Shown piece by piece: positions 51,689-61,118 of a stretch of DNA of 64,000 nt. The stretch comes from Streptomyces humi. Its GTDB lineage: Bacteria > Actinomycetota > Actinomycetes > Streptomycetales > Streptomycetaceae. The notes under the pieces were generated by a model that did no database searches, was not told where the DNA came from, and saw only the letters and a program-made list of their open reading frames with translations. Numbering within the stretch: the stretch's first letter is position 1; each line of letters begins with the position of its first letter. A program made the position numbers and the translations under genes. The stretch spans positions 21,346 to 85,345 of the forward strand of contig NZ_LBMU02000077.1 of the NCBI RefSeq assembly GCF_001005085.2. Direction: 5' to 3'.

Positions 51689-53875
51689 GTGCCTCGCCTT
51701 CCCCGGCGGCACAGAGCAACGGCCGCCGCCGCGGTGGCCGTTGTCGCCGCCTCCCTGCTCACCGCGGCGGGCGCCGGCACGCCCGCGTCCGCCGCCACCC
51801 TGCCCCCCGGCAACGTCACGCTCCTCAACGCGGCGAGCGGCAGGTGCGTCGACGCCAAGGCCGCCGCCACCGCCGACGGCACCGTCGTCCAGCAGTACGC
51901 CTGCAACAACACCACCGCCCAGCAGTGGAGCCTCACCGCCACCAGCGGCGGCTACGTCCGGATCAACAACGGCAACAACGCCGGCGAGGTCCTTGACGTC
52001 ACCGGTGTCTCCACCGCCGACAGCGCGGCCGTCCAGCTGTGGACCTACGGCGGCGGCGGCAACCAGCAGTGGCTGCCCGTCGACGACGGCGGCGGCGCCT
52101 ACCACTTCGTCAACCGCAACAGCGGCAAGTGCCTGGACGACCCCGGCGCCTCGACCGCCGACAGCGTGCAGTTCGTGCAGTACACGTGCAACGGCACCGC
52201 CGCCCAGCGCTTCCAGGTCGTGCCCGTGACCCAGACGGGCAACCCCGACCTCGGCTCCAACGTCGTGGTCTTCGACCCGTCGATGTCCGCCGCCACCATC
52301 CAGAGCAAGCTGGACTCGATCTTCCAGCAGCAGCAGACCAACCAGTTCGGCTCCCAGCGCTACGCCGTGCTGTTCAAGCCCGGCGCCTACAGCGCGGACG
52401 TCAACGTCGGCTTCTACACGCAGGTGCTGGGCCTGGGCCTGACGCCGGACGCGGTCTCGGTCAACGGCGCGGTGCACGCGGAGGCCGACTGGTTCCAGGG
52501 CAATGCCACCCAGAACTTCTGGCGCGGCGCCGAGAACCTGTCCGTCAACCCGACCGGCGGCAGCGACCGCTGGGCGGTCTCGCAGGCGGCGGCCTACCGC
52601 CGGATGCACCTGCGCGGCAACCTCGCCCTCGACGACGGCGGCTGGTCCAGCGGCGGCCTCATCGCCGACAGCCAGGTCAACGGGCAGGTCAACTCCGGCA
52701 GCCAGCAGCAGTGGCTGACCCGCAACTCACAGCTCGGCAGCTGGACCGGCTCCAACTGGAACATGGTCTTCGTCGGCAGCACCGGCGTGCCCTCCACCAC
52801 CTTCCCCAGCCCGCCGGACACCACGGTCGCGCAGAGCCCGGTGACCCGTGAGAAGCCGTTCCTCTACGTCGACGGCTCCGGCAACTACCAGGTGTTCGTG
52901 CCGTCGGCGCGCTCCAACACCTCCGGCACCAGCTGGAGTTCCGGCTCCGCCGCGGGCAGCTCCCTGTCCCTGGACAGCTTCTACGTCGTGAAGCCGGGCG
53001 CCACCGCCTCCCAGATCAACGCGGCCCTGACGGCGGGCAAGAACCTGCTGGTCACCCCCGGTGTCTACCACCTCGACCAGACCCTTCAGATCAACCGTGC
53101 CGACACCGTCGTCCTGGGCCTCGGTCTCGCCACCTTCGTCCCGGACAACGGCATCACCGCCATGAAGGTCGCGGACGTCGACGGCGTCCAGATCGCCGGC
53201 CTGCTCTTCGACGCCGGCACCACGAACTCCTCCACCCTGGTCGAGGTCGGGCCCGGCGCCTCCTCGGCGTCCCACGCGGCCGACCCGACGTCGCTGCACG
53301 ACGTGTACTTCCGGGTCGGCGGCGCGGGCGTCGGCAAGGCCACCACCAGCCTGGTCGTCAACAGCGACAACGTGATCGGCGACCACATGTGGATCTGGCG
53401 CGCCGATCACGGCAGCGGGGTCGGCTGGACCAGCAACACCGCCGACACCGGCCTGGTCGTCAACGGCGACAACGTGACCATGTACGGGCTGTTCGTCGAG
53501 CACTTCCAGAAGTACCAGACGATCTGGAACGGCAACGGCGGCCGCACGTACTTCTACCAGAACGAGATGCCGTACGACCCGCCCAGCCAGGCGGCCTGGA
53601 TGAACGGCTCCACCCAGGGCTACGCGGCCTACAAGGTCGCCGACTCGGTCACCAGCCACCAGGCGTACGGCCTCGGCAGCTACTGCTACTTCAACGTCAA
53701 CCCGAGCGTGGTCGCGGCGCACGCCATCGAGGCACCCGGCAACCCGAACGTGCGCTTCACCGACATGGTCACCGTCTCCCTCGGCGGCACCGGCACCATC
53801 AGCCACGTCGTCAACAACACCGGAGGCCCGTCGAACTCCTCGAACAACGTGGCGAACCTCGTCTCGTACCCCTGA
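51689..53875 (+). CDS. Secreted RICIN plus right-handed beta-helix protein
   Basis: A 728-residue secreted protein; GTG 51689 follows AGGAGAACCC. The signal peptide ends PASAA. A RICIN trefoil (about 40-185) has QQYACNNTTAQQW, QLWTYGGGGNQQW and QYTCNGTAAQRF. The rest is a pectate-lyase-like beta-helix: KPGAYSADVNVGFYTQVLGL, VVKPGATASQINAALTAGKN, TPGVYHLDQTLQINRADTVV and DGVQIAGLLFDAG. Such proteins are polysaccharide hydrolases or lyases, often glucanases; the catalytic residues are not obvious. It probably acts with the preceding GH18 enzyme on fungal or insect cell walls. Confidence 0.9.
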   Translation: MPRLPRRHRATAAAAVAVVAASLLTAAGAGTPASAATLPPGNVTLLNAASGRCVDAKAAATADGTVVQQYACNNTTAQQWSLTATSGGYVRINNGNNAGEVLDVTGVSTADSAAVQLWTYGGGGNQQWLPVDDGGGAYHFVNRNSGKCLDDPGASTADSVQFVQYTCNGTAAQRFQVVPVTQTGNPDLGSNVVVFDPSMSAATIQSKLDSIFQQQQTNQFGSQRYAVLFKPGAYSADVNVGFYTQVLGLGLTPDAVSVNGAVHAEADWFQGNATQNFWRGAENLSVNPTGGSDRWAVSQAAAYRRMHLRGNLALDDGGWSSGGLIADSQVNGQVNSGSQQQWLTRNSQLGSWTGSNWNMVFVGSTGVPSTTFPSPPDTTVAQSPVTREKPFLYVDGSGNYQVFVPSARSNTSGTSWSSGSAAGSSLSLDSFYVVKPGATASQINAALTAGKNLLVTPGVYHLDQTLQINRADTVVLGLGLATFVPDNGITAMKVADVDGVQIAGLLFDAGTTNSSTLVEVGPGASSASHAADPTSLHDVYFRVGGAGVGKATTSLVVNSDNVIGDHMWIWRADHGSGVGWTSNTADTGLVVNGDNVTMYGLFVEHFQKYQTIWNGNGGRTYFYQNEMPYDPPSQAAWMNGSTQGYAAYKVADSVTSHQAYGLGSYCYFNVNPSVVAAHAIEAPGNPNVRFTDMVTVSLGGTGTISHVVNNTGGPSNSSNNVANLVSYP

Positions 53876-53880
53876 CCGGC

Positions 53881-53918
53881 GCGCGGGTGACCCGGCGGAC
53901 ACACCGGGTCACCCGCGC
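53881..53918. terminator. Perfect 15-bp hairpin after the beta-helix gene
   Basis: Arms 53881-53895 and 53904-53918 (GCGCGGGTGACCCGG and its exact complement) around an eight-base loop, six bases past the stop codon. Confidence 0.9.
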
Positions 53919-54007
53919 CCACCCCGGGGTGCCGGTACGTGTGGGACGGCGTGACCTGGATACCCGGCCTGGACGGCAGTACGGCCCGTCCGGAAGTCAG
54001 GCACGTC

Positions 54008-54538
54008 ATGGACAGTGAGATCCAGCGCTCCGAAGCCACCCTCCGGGTCAACGGCAAACCCCACACCCTGCTCCTCGACCACCGGCGCGTCCTGCTGGAC
54101 GTGCTGCGTGAGGACCTCGACCTGACCGGCGCCAAGAAGGGCTGCGACCATGGCCAGTGCGGTGCCTGCACCGTGCTGGCCGACGGGCGCCGGGTGAACA
54201 GCTGCCTGCTGCTCGCCGTGTCCCTCGACGGCAGTGACATCACCACCGTCGAAGGCCTCTCCGCCGACGGCGAGGGCCCGCACCCGCTGCAACGGGCCTT
54301 CCTGGACCGGGACGCCTTCCAGTGCGGCTACTGCACCCCCGGCCAGCTCTGCTCGGCCCTCGGCGCGCTCGCCGAGGCCGCCGCCGGACACCCCTCGCAC
54401 GTCACCGATCCCGCGCTGCCCTCCGGCCGGCCCGTCCCGCTGGACCGGACCGAGATCCGCGAGCGGCTGAGCGGCAACCTGTGCCGCTGCGGCGCCTACC
54501 CCCGGATCGTCGAGGCGGTGGAGGACGTGATCCCGTGA
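54008..54538 (+). CDS. Molybdenum hydroxylase [2Fe-2S] subunit (PaoA/CoxS type)
   Basis: A 176-residue electron-transfer subunit. First cluster: GCDHGQCGACTVLADG with a further Cys in NSCLLLA. Second cluster: QCGYCTPGQL and NLCRCGAYPRIVEAV. ATG 54008 is chosen; there is no Tat signal, so the complex is cytoplasmic, unlike the periplasmic E. coli PaoABC. Its stop overlaps the start of the FAD subunit (GTGA). It passes electrons from the molybdenum site to FAD. Confidence 0.94.
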   Translation: MDSEIQRSEATLRVNGKPHTLLLDHRRVLLDVLREDLDLTGAKKGCDHGQCGACTVLADGRRVNSCLLLAVSLDGSDITTVEGLSADGEGPHPLQRAFLDRDAFQCGYCTPGQLCSALGALAEAAAGHPSHVTDPALPSGRPVPLDRTEIRERLSGNLCRCGAYPRIVEAVEDVIP

Positions 54539-55530
54539 GGTCCTTCGACTACGTCCGCGCCCGCACCGCCGAAGAGGCCGTCGAGGCCTTCACCACCCAC
54601 CCCGGCGCCCGCTACCTGGCCGGCGGCACCAACCTCGTCGACCTGATGAAACTGGGCGTCGAACGGCCCACCGCGCTGATCGACGTCAGCCGCCTCCCGC
54701 TGGACCGGCTCGAGGAACTGCCCGACGGCACCCTGCGCGTCGGCGCCACCGTCCGCAACAGCGACCTCGCCGCCCACCCCCTGGTCCGCGACCGCTACCC
54801 GGTGCTGTCCCAGGCCCTCCTGGCGGGCGCCTCCGGCCAGCTGCGCAACGTCGCCACGACCGGCGGCAACCTCCTCCAGCGCACCCGCTGCACCTACTTC
54901 CAGGACCCCGGCAAACCCTGCAACAAACGCGAACCCGGCAGCGGCTGCGGGGCCCTGGCCGGCGTCCACCGCGACCACGCCGTCCTCGGCACCTCCCCGC
55001 ACTGCGTCGCCACCCACCCCTCGGACATGGCCGTCGCCCTCGCCGCCCTCGACGCCCGGGTCGAGCTGTACGGCCCGGAAGGCACCCGCACCGTCGACGT
55101 GAGCGACTTCCACCGGCTGCCCGAGGACCGGCCCGAGCGGGACACGGAGATCCGCCACGGCGAGCTGATCACCGGGGTGCTGTTGCCCGCCGCCGCGGCC
55201 GGCGCGCCCTCGGCCTACCGCAAGGCCCGCGACCGGGCGTCGTACGCCTTCGCGCTCGCCTCCGTCGCCGTCGTGATCCGGGTCGCCGGCGGCCGGGTCA
55301 GCAGGGTGGGCCTGGCCTTCGGCGGGCTCGCCCACCGCCCCTGGCGGGCCCGGGTCGCGGAGGCTGCGCTGCTGGGCGAGCCGGCCGCCGCCGGGGTCTT
55401 CGCCAGCGCCGTCGACCTGGAACTCGCCGCCGCCCGGCCGCTGCCGGACAACGCCTACAAGGTGCCCCTCGCCCGCAATCTCGCCCTCGACGTGCTGACC
55501 CGGCTCGCGCCGGCGCCCGCCCCGCTCTGA
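54535..55530 (+). CDS. Molybdenum hydroxylase FAD-binding subunit with extra Fe-S cluster (PaoB type)
   Basis: A 331-residue subunit. FAD-binding motifs are YLAGGTNLVDLMKLGV and GQLRNVATTGGNLLQRTRC. A Cys-rich insert follows (RTRCTYFQDPGKPCNKREPG, SGCGALAG, TSPHCVATHPSDMA), matching the [4Fe-4S]-binding insert known from PaoB and 4-hydroxybenzoyl-CoA reductase. This places the enzyme in the PaoABC-type aldehyde oxidase group rather than simple xanthine dehydrogenases. GTG 54535 is coupled to the upstream stop. Confidence 0.92.
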   Translation: MRSFDYVRARTAEEAVEAFTTHPGARYLAGGTNLVDLMKLGVERPTALIDVSRLPLDRLEELPDGTLRVGATVRNSDLAAHPLVRDRYPVLSQALLAGASGQLRNVATTGGNLLQRTRCTYFQDPGKPCNKREPGSGCGALAGVHRDHAVLGTSPHCVATHPSDMAVALAALDARVELYGPEGTRTVDVSDFHRLPEDRPERDTEIRHGELITGVLLPAAAAGAPSAYRKARDRASYAFALASVAVVIRVAGGRVSRVGLAFGGLAHRPWRARVAEAALLGEPAAAGVFASAVDLELAAARPLPDNAYKVPLARNLALDVLTRLAPAPAPL

Positions 55531-55545
55531 CCCCGGAGGTTATCC

Positions 55546-57630
55546 ATGGCCCGCACCGCCCTCGGCGCCCCGGTCGAGCGCCGGGAGGGGCTCGCCAAGG
55601 TCACCGGCGCCGCGCGCTACGCCGCCGAGCACCACCTGTCCGGCCTGGCGCACGCCCGTGCCGTGCCCGCCGGCGTGATCCGCGGCCGGATCACCGGCAT
55701 CGACACCGGCCCGGCCCGCGCCGTCCCCGGGGTCCTCACCGTCCTCACCCACGAGAACGCCCCGCGCCTGGCCGAACCGGACGACGCCACCCTCGCCCTG
55801 CTCCAGAACCCCGACGTACCGCACCGCGGCTGGTGCGTCGCCCTGGTCGTCGCCGAGACACCCGAGGCGGCCCGCGCCGGAGCCGACGCCGTGCGGGTCT
55901 CCTACGACACCGCGGACCACGACGTGGTCCTCGCCCCCGGCCACCCCGGCGCCCACGAACCCGAGGAGGCCAACGGCGGCCAGCCCGCCGGGCACCGGCA
56001 CGGCGACCCGGAGTCCGCCTTCGCACAGGCAGCCGTCCGGGTGGACGTCACCTACCGCACCCCGCCCCTGCACAACCACCCGATGGAGCCCCACGCCAGC
56101 ACCGCCACCTGGGACCGCGGCCGGCTGACCGTGTACACCTCCAGCCAGGGCACCAGCGACGTCCGCAGCGTGCTGGCCGGGCTGTTCGCGGTGCCCGTGG
56201 ACCGGATCACCGTACGCGCCGAGCACGTCGGCGGCGGCTTCGGCTCCAAGGGCTCCGCACGTCCGGACGTCGTCCTCGCCGCCCTGGCCGCCCGCCACAC
56301 GGGGCGGCCCGTCAGGGTGACCTGGCCACGCCGCCGCATGCCCACCGCCGTGGGCCACCGCGCCCCCACCTACAGCCGGCTGCGGCTCGGTGCCACCTCG
56401 GACGGCCGGCTCACCGCCCTGCTGCACGACGTGACCACCCACACCTCGCCGGTCAGGTCGTTCGTGGAACTGGCGGGCACCACCTCCGGGGTCATGTACG
56501 CCACGCCGAACCTGGACGTCGTCCACCACGTGGTCCCGCTGGACGTGCCCAGCCCGTCCTGGATGCGCGCGCCCGGCGAGGCGACGGGGATGTACGCCCT
56601 GGAATCGGCGATGGACGAACTCGCCGACGAACTCGGCATGGACCCGATCGAACTGCGGATCCGCAACGAACCCGACCGCGAACCCGCCGGCGGCCTGCCG
56701 TTCAGCAGCAGGCACCTCGTGGAGTGCCTGCGCGAGGGCGCCCGCCGCTTCGACTGGCACCACCACGTCCGGCACGCCGAGGGCCCGGTGCTGATCGGCA
56801 CCGGCGTGGCCGCCGCCACCTACCCGGTCATGGTCTCCCCGTGCGCCGCCACCGCCGCGGCCCTGCCGGACGGCACCTTCGAGATCCGGGTGAACGCCTC
56901 CGACATCGGCACCGGCGCCCGGACCGTCCTCGCCCAGATCGCCGCCGACGCCCTTGCCGTACCCCTCGACCGGGTCCGTACCGAGATCGGCGACAGCGAC
57001 CTGCCCCAGGCCCCGGTGGCCGGCGGCTCCTCCGGAACCGCCTCCTGGGGTTCGGCCGTGCACGAGGCCTGCGCCCGGCTGCTGAACCGGCTCGCCGACC
57101 ACACCGGCCCGCTGCCCGAGCACGGGATCGGCGTCCGCGCGGACACCTCGGGGCGGGCCGACGCCGACTGCCCCTACGCCCGGCACGCGTTCGGCGCGCA
57201 CTTCGCCGAGGTCGCCGTCGACACCGTCACCGGCGAGGTCAGGGTGCGCCGGCTCCTCGGCGTCTACGCGGCCGGCCGCATCCTCAACGCCCGCACCGCG
57301 CGCTCCCAGTTCGTCGGCGGTATGACGATGGGCCTGGGCATGGCCCTGACCGAGGGCAGCACCCTGGACCCGGCGTTCGGCGACTTCGCGGAGGCCGACC
57401 TCGCCTCGTACCACGTCCCCGCGCACGCCGACGTCCCCGACATCGAGGCGCACTGGATCGACGAGGACGACCCGCACCTCAACCCCATGGGCAGCAAGGG
57501 CATCGGCGAGATCGGCATCGTCGGCACCCCGGCGGCCATCGGCAACGCCGTCCACCACGCCACCGGCAGCCGCCTGCGCACCCTGCCGCTGACCCCGGAC
57601 CGGGTCCTCACCGCTCTGAACGCACGGTGA
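55546..57630 (+). CDS. Molybdopterin-binding catalytic subunit (PaoC/xanthine dehydrogenase family)
   Basis: A 694-residue catalytic subunit, 15 bp after the FAD subunit with GGAGGT before ATG. Molybdopterin-binding segments include VGGGFGSKGSARPDVVLAA, RAPGEATGMYALESAMDEL and GSSGTASWGSAVHEA. The catalytic Glu lies in GSKGIGEIGIVGTPAA near residue 650. It oxidises aldehydes or N-heterocycles. Its 3' end overlaps the convergent MFS gene by 23 bp. No cofactor-insertion (XdhC-like) gene is adjacent. Confidence 0.94.
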   Translation: MARTALGAPVERREGLAKVTGAARYAAEHHLSGLAHARAVPAGVIRGRITGIDTGPARAVPGVLTVLTHENAPRLAEPDDATLALLQNPDVPHRGWCVALVVAETPEAARAGADAVRVSYDTADHDVVLAPGHPGAHEPEEANGGQPAGHRHGDPESAFAQAAVRVDVTYRTPPLHNHPMEPHASTATWDRGRLTVYTSSQGTSDVRSVLAGLFAVPVDRITVRAEHVGGGFGSKGSARPDVVLAALAARHTGRPVRVTWPRRRMPTAVGHRAPTYSRLRLGATSDGRLTALLHDVTTHTSPVRSFVELAGTTSGVMYATPNLDVVHHVVPLDVPSPSWMRAPGEATGMYALESAMDELADELGMDPIELRIRNEPDREPAGGLPFSSRHLVECLREGARRFDWHHHVRHAEGPVLIGTGVAAATYPVMVSPCAATAAALPDGTFEIRVNASDIGTGARTVLAQIAADALAVPLDRVRTEIGDSDLPQAPVAGGSSGTASWGSAVHEACARLLNRLADHTGPLPEHGIGVRADTSGRADADCPYARHAFGAHFAEVAVDTVTGEVRVRRLLGVYAAGRILNARTARSQFVGGMTMGLGMALTEGSTLDPAFGDFAEADLASYHVPAHADVPDIEAHWIDEDDPHLNPMGSKGIGEIGIVGTPAAIGNAVHHATGSRLRTLPLTPDRVLTALNAR

Positions 57631-59401
57631 CCTGCGCGGCGGGGGAGGGGCGGTCCTCGGCACCGCGGTGACCGCCGCGCAGCGCGGAGGCGACGGCGGA
57701 GACCAGGGCCATGCCCGCGGCCACGCCGAAGACGATGCCCAGGCCGTGGTGGAAGGGGCCGGACACCAGCCGCGGGAAGAAGGTGTGGCCGGTCAGCACC
57801 GACCGCTGGGCGGCGGACACCCGGTCGAGGACGCCCTCGGCGGACAGCAGGTGCTGGACCGGGTTGTTGCCGAGGAACGTCGCGAACAGCGTGCTCACCG
57901 GTGGCAGCGACGCGGCGTGCGCGGCGGAGCCGGCCGGCACGCCGTGCGCCGTGAGCCCGTTCCTCAGGGTGTCCGGCAGCGAGGACGCGAGGCCGGACAC
58001 CATCAGCGAGAAGAACACCCCGATGGACAGGGCCGTACCGGAGTTCTGGAAGGTGGAGCGCATCCCCGAGGCGACACCCCGGTACTCGGCCGGCACGCTG
58101 CCCATGATCGAGGACGTGTTGGGCGCCGAGAACATGCCCTGGCCGAGCCCGTTGAGCAGCAGCAGCGCCGCGAACAGCCCGTAGTCGAAGTCCACGGGCA
58201 GCGCCAGCAGCCCCAGGAAGGACAGGGCGACGACCACCAGTCCGGCGGTGGAGAACAGCCGGGCGCCGAACCGGTCCGACAGGTAGCCGGAGACCGGGCC
58301 CGCGACCAGGAAGCCGAGGGTGAGCGGCAGCATGAAGACGCCGGCCCACAGCGGGGTGTCCTCGAAGTCGTAGCCGTGCAGCGGCAGCCAGATGCCCTGG
58401 AGCCAGATGATCAGCATGAACTGGAGCCCGCCGCGCGCGATGGCGGTCAGCAGCGCGGCCAGGTTGCCCGCGGCGAACGCCCGCACCCGGAACAGGGCCA
58501 GGTCGAACATCGGCTCGGCGACCCGGGTCTCGATGAAGCAGAAGGCCAGCAGCAGGACGGCACCGCCGACCAGACCGCCGAGCACCCACGGGTTGCCCCA
58601 GCCGGTGGCGCTGCCGCCGTAGGGCTGGATGCCGTAGGTGATGCCGGCCAGCAGGACGCCCGCGCCCACCGCGAAGGTGAGGTTGCCGAGCCAGTCGATC
58701 CGCCCGGGACGGCCCGTCGAGGTCTCCCGCAGACTCAGGTATGACCAGACCGTGCCCGTGATGCTGACCGGGACGCTCACCCAGAACACGGCGCGCCAGT
58801 CGACGACGGCCAGCAGGCCGCCCGCGAGCAGGCCGAGGAACTGCCCGGCCAGCGCGGTGATCTGGTTGATGCCGAGGGCCGTGCCGCGCTGCCGGGCCGG
58901 GAACGCGTCGGTGAGGATGGCGGCCGAGTTGGCGGTGAGCATGGACCCGCCGAACGCCTGCACGATCCGCCACAGGATCAGCCACAGGGCGCCGCCCCCC
59001 GCCCGGAACGGGTCGAGCGACAGCGCGACCGAGGCGCACGCGAAGATCAGGAAGCCGAGGTTGTAGATCCGCACCCGCCCGAACATGTCGCCGAGCCGCC
59101 CGAGTACGACGACCAGCACGGCGGAGACCAGCAGGTACCCCAGGATCATCCAGAGCAGGTAGCCGATGTTGCCGGGGGCGAGCGGGTCGAGGCCGATCCC
59201 GCGGAAGATCGCCGGCAGCGAGATGATCACGATCGACGCGTCCATGGTCGCGATCAGCACGCCGAGGGTGGTGTTCGACAGCGCGACCCACTTGTAGCCG
59301 GGCCCCGGGGGAGTGTCCCTGCGCCGGGCCGAGCGCAGCGCGCCGGCCCATGAGCCGAACCGCGAGCCGGCGGGTGCGCCGGGCGGCGTGGGCGCGCTCA
59401 C
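57608..59401 (-). CDS. MFS exporter, DHA2 (14-TM) drug:proton antiporter family
   Basis: A 597-residue exporter. Motif C-like and DHA2 signatures are visible: LIATMDASIVIISLPAI, LVVVLGRLGDMFGRVRIYN (motif A), AFGGSMLTANSAAILTDAFP and LNGLGQGMFSAPNTSSIMG. A long soluble loop (PAGSAAHAASLPPVSTLFAT) precedes the last TMs. GTG 59401 overlaps the MarR stop, so regulator and pump are co-translated. The C-terminal tail extends into the convergent molybdenum hydroxylase gene. Confidence 0.94.
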   Translation of the reverse strand: MSAPTPPGAPAGSRFGSWAGALRSARRRDTPPGPGYKWVALSNTTLGVLIATMDASIVIISLPAIFRGIGLDPLAPGNIGYLLWMILGYLLVSAVLVVVLGRLGDMFGRVRIYNLGFLIFACASVALSLDPFRAGGGALWLILWRIVQAFGGSMLTANSAAILTDAFPARQRGTALGINQITALAGQFLGLLAGGLLAVVDWRAVFWVSVPVSITGTVWSYLSLRETSTGRPGRIDWLGNLTFAVGAGVLLAGITYGIQPYGGSATGWGNPWVLGGLVGGAVLLLAFCFIETRVAEPMFDLALFRVRAFAAGNLAALLTAIARGGLQFMLIIWLQGIWLPLHGYDFEDTPLWAGVFMLPLTLGFLVAGPVSGYLSDRFGARLFSTAGLVVVALSFLGLLALPVDFDYGLFAALLLLNGLGQGMFSAPNTSSIMGSVPAEYRGVASGMRSTFQNSGTALSIGVFFSLMVSGLASSLPDTLRNGLTAHGVPAGSAAHAASLPPVSTLFATFLGNNPVQHLLSAEGVLDRVSAAQRSVLTGHTFFPRLVSGPFHHGLGIVFGVAAGMALVSAVASALRGGHRGAEDRPSPAAQVTVRSER

Positions 59402-59868
59402 AGCCGTTCCGCCAGCCGGCCGAGCAGCGGCAGGGCCGCGGCGAGGCTCGCCCGTTCCGCCGCGGAGAACTCGTCGAGCACCGCCGCGAGCCGCCGGACG
59501 GACTCCGAACGCCGCTCGGCGAGTACGGACCGCCCCTCCTCGGTGACGGCCACGATGCTCCGCCGTCCGTCCGCGGCATCGGGGGTACGGCCCACCAGGC
59601 CGCGCTGTTCGAGCTGGGCGAGGGTGCTCGCCATGGCCTGCGGCCGTACCCGTTCCATCTCGGCGAGCGAGGTCGGCGAGTCGGGTCCGTCGGCGGCGAG
59701 CCGCGCGAGCACGGAGACCCCCGAGAGCGAGATGTCTCCGACGGCGTGGGCCTGCCGCAGGCGCCGGGTCACCCGTCCCACCGTGAGCCGGAGCTCGGAG
59801 GCGAGCCGGGAGGGGTCCTCGTCCGGGCCGGGTGCGCCGCCCTCACCGGCGGCCGTGTCGGTCTTCAC
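59398..59868 (-). CDS. MarR-family transcriptional regulator
   Basis: A 156-residue winged-helix repressor. GTG 59868 is preferred; the TTG at 59910 would put the operator inside the gene. The DNA-binding part is DISLSGVSVLARLAADG, SLAEMERVRPQAMASTLAQL and the wing TPDAADGRRSIVAVTEEG. MarR proteins usually repress their own operon and release it on binding a small molecule. The coupled MFS pump is the natural target, and the 13-bp palindrome upstream is the likely operator. No ribosome site is seen before GTG, so the mRNA may be leaderless. Confidence 0.9.
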   Translation of the reverse strand: MKTDTAAGEGGAPGPDEDPSRLASELRLTVGRVTRRLRQAHAVGDISLSGVSVLARLAADGPDSPTSLAEMERVRPQAMASTLAQLEQRGLVGRTPDAADGRRSIVAVTEEGRSVLAERRSESVRRLAAVLDEFSAAERASLAAALPLLGRLAERL

Positions 59869-59893
59869 ATGTACTAACGCTAGGTTTATCAGT

Positions 59894-59906
59894 TTGAACT
59901 GTTCAA
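59894..59906. promoter_or_regulatory. TTGAA-CTG-TTCAA palindrome, MarR operator candidate
   Basis: A perfect 5+5 palindrome with a three-base centre, 26 bp upstream of the preferred MarR start, in an AT-richer promoter segment that also contains TGATAAACCTAGCGT on the minus strand. Confidence 0.6.
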
Positions 59907-59966
59907 CCAATCTTCAGTAAATCCGATCGACGGTGTGGTGGGCGACGGCGCCAGGCGGCCCGGACG

Positions 59967-61037
59967 TCACGTCTCCTCCAGCCGGCGTACGTCCTCCTCG
60001 TCCCAGGTCCTGGTGTCACGAGGCTCGGTGTAGGGCTCGGCCTCGGGCGGCAGCCCGCCCGCCACGGCCCGCTGCCGCGCGGTCTCGGCGTCGAACTCCA
60101 GGCCGAGCAGAACGGCCAGGTTGGTGATCCACAGCCAGACCAGGAACACGACGACGCCGGCCATGGTGCCGTAGGTCTTGTTGTAGGAGGCGAAGCCCGC
60201 CACGTAGAACGCGAAACCGGCGGAGGCGACCAGCCAGATCAGCAGGGCGACGAAACTGCCCGGCGTGATCCACCGGAACCCCCTGACCTTCGCGTTCGGA
60301 CTGGCCCAGTACAGAACGGCGATCATCAGCGTGACCAGGAGGACGAGGACCGGCCACTTGGCGACCGACCACACCGCCAGCGCCCCGTCCCCGATCCCCA
60401 GGGCGGCGCCGGCCTGCCGGGCGATGCCGCCGGTGAAGACCACGATCAGCGCGCTGAGGACCGCCATCACCATCAGCGTGAAGGTGAGCAGCACCCGCAG
60501 GGGGAGGATCTTCCACAGCGGGCGGCCCTCCGGGATGTCGTACACCGTGTTCGCGGCCCTGATGAAGGCCGCGACGTAGCCGGAGGCGGACCACAGCGCC
60601 AGCACCAGGCCGACGACCGCCATCACGGACCCGGCACCCGCCCTGCCCTGCAACTGCTCCACGGCCCGGGTGATGATGTCCCGGGCCGCCCCCGGCGCCA
60701 GTTTCCGGATGTTGCGCAGCACCGCGTCGATGGCCGAGCCGCCCGCGACGCCCAGCAGGGAGACCAGCACCAGCAGGGCCGGGAACAGCGACAGCACGCC
60801 GTAGTACGTCAGGGCCGCCGCACGGTCGGTCAGCTCGTCGTCCTTGAACTCGCGCAGGGCGCCTCTGAGGACGGCGCCCCAGGCCCGCTTCGGGAGTTTC
60901 GTCGGCGTGTCCGGCGCCCGCCGTTCGACCTCCGGCCCGGGTCCCGCCTCCTCCGGCGCCGGCACCTCGCGTCCCGGGTCCGCGCCGTCGTCCCGGGATG
61001 TCTTCCGCCAGGGGATACGAAGTCTCTGCATGCGCAC
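59967..61037 (-). CDS. YihY/BrkB-family inner membrane protein
   Basis: A 356-residue protein. GTG 61037 is chosen because GGAGGG lies seven bases upstream; ATG 61031 is the alternative. A Pro/Glu-rich cytoplasmic N-terminus (about 75 residues) precedes six or so TM helices, with the family start DDELTDRAAALTYYGVLSLF and the block GSFVALLIWLVASAGFAFYV plus YNKTYGTMAGVVVFLVWLWI. The function is not settled; older names include virulence factor BrkB and ribonuclease BN, the latter an error. It is divergent from corA. Confidence 0.91.
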   Translation of the reverse strand: MRMQRLRIPWRKTSRDDGADPGREVPAPEEAGPGPEVERRAPDTPTKLPKRAWGAVLRGALREFKDDELTDRAAALTYYGVLSLFPALLVLVSLLGVAGGSAIDAVLRNIRKLAPGAARDIITRAVEQLQGRAGAGSVMAVVGLVLALWSASGYVAAFIRAANTVYDIPEGRPLWKILPLRVLLTFTLMVMAVLSALIVVFTGGIARQAGAALGIGDGALAVWSVAKWPVLVLLVTLMIAVLYWASPNAKVRGFRWITPGSFVALLIWLVASAGFAFYVAGFASYNKTYGTMAGVVVFLVWLWITNLAVLLGLEFDAETARQRAVAGGLPPEAEPYTEPRDTRTWDEEDVRRLEET

Positions 61038-61118
61038 CGGGTAACCCTCCGACGCCGCTCCTACGCCGCTCCTACGCCGCCGAACGGTCGGACAGGCTCG
61101 GACAAGGCTCGGACAGGC

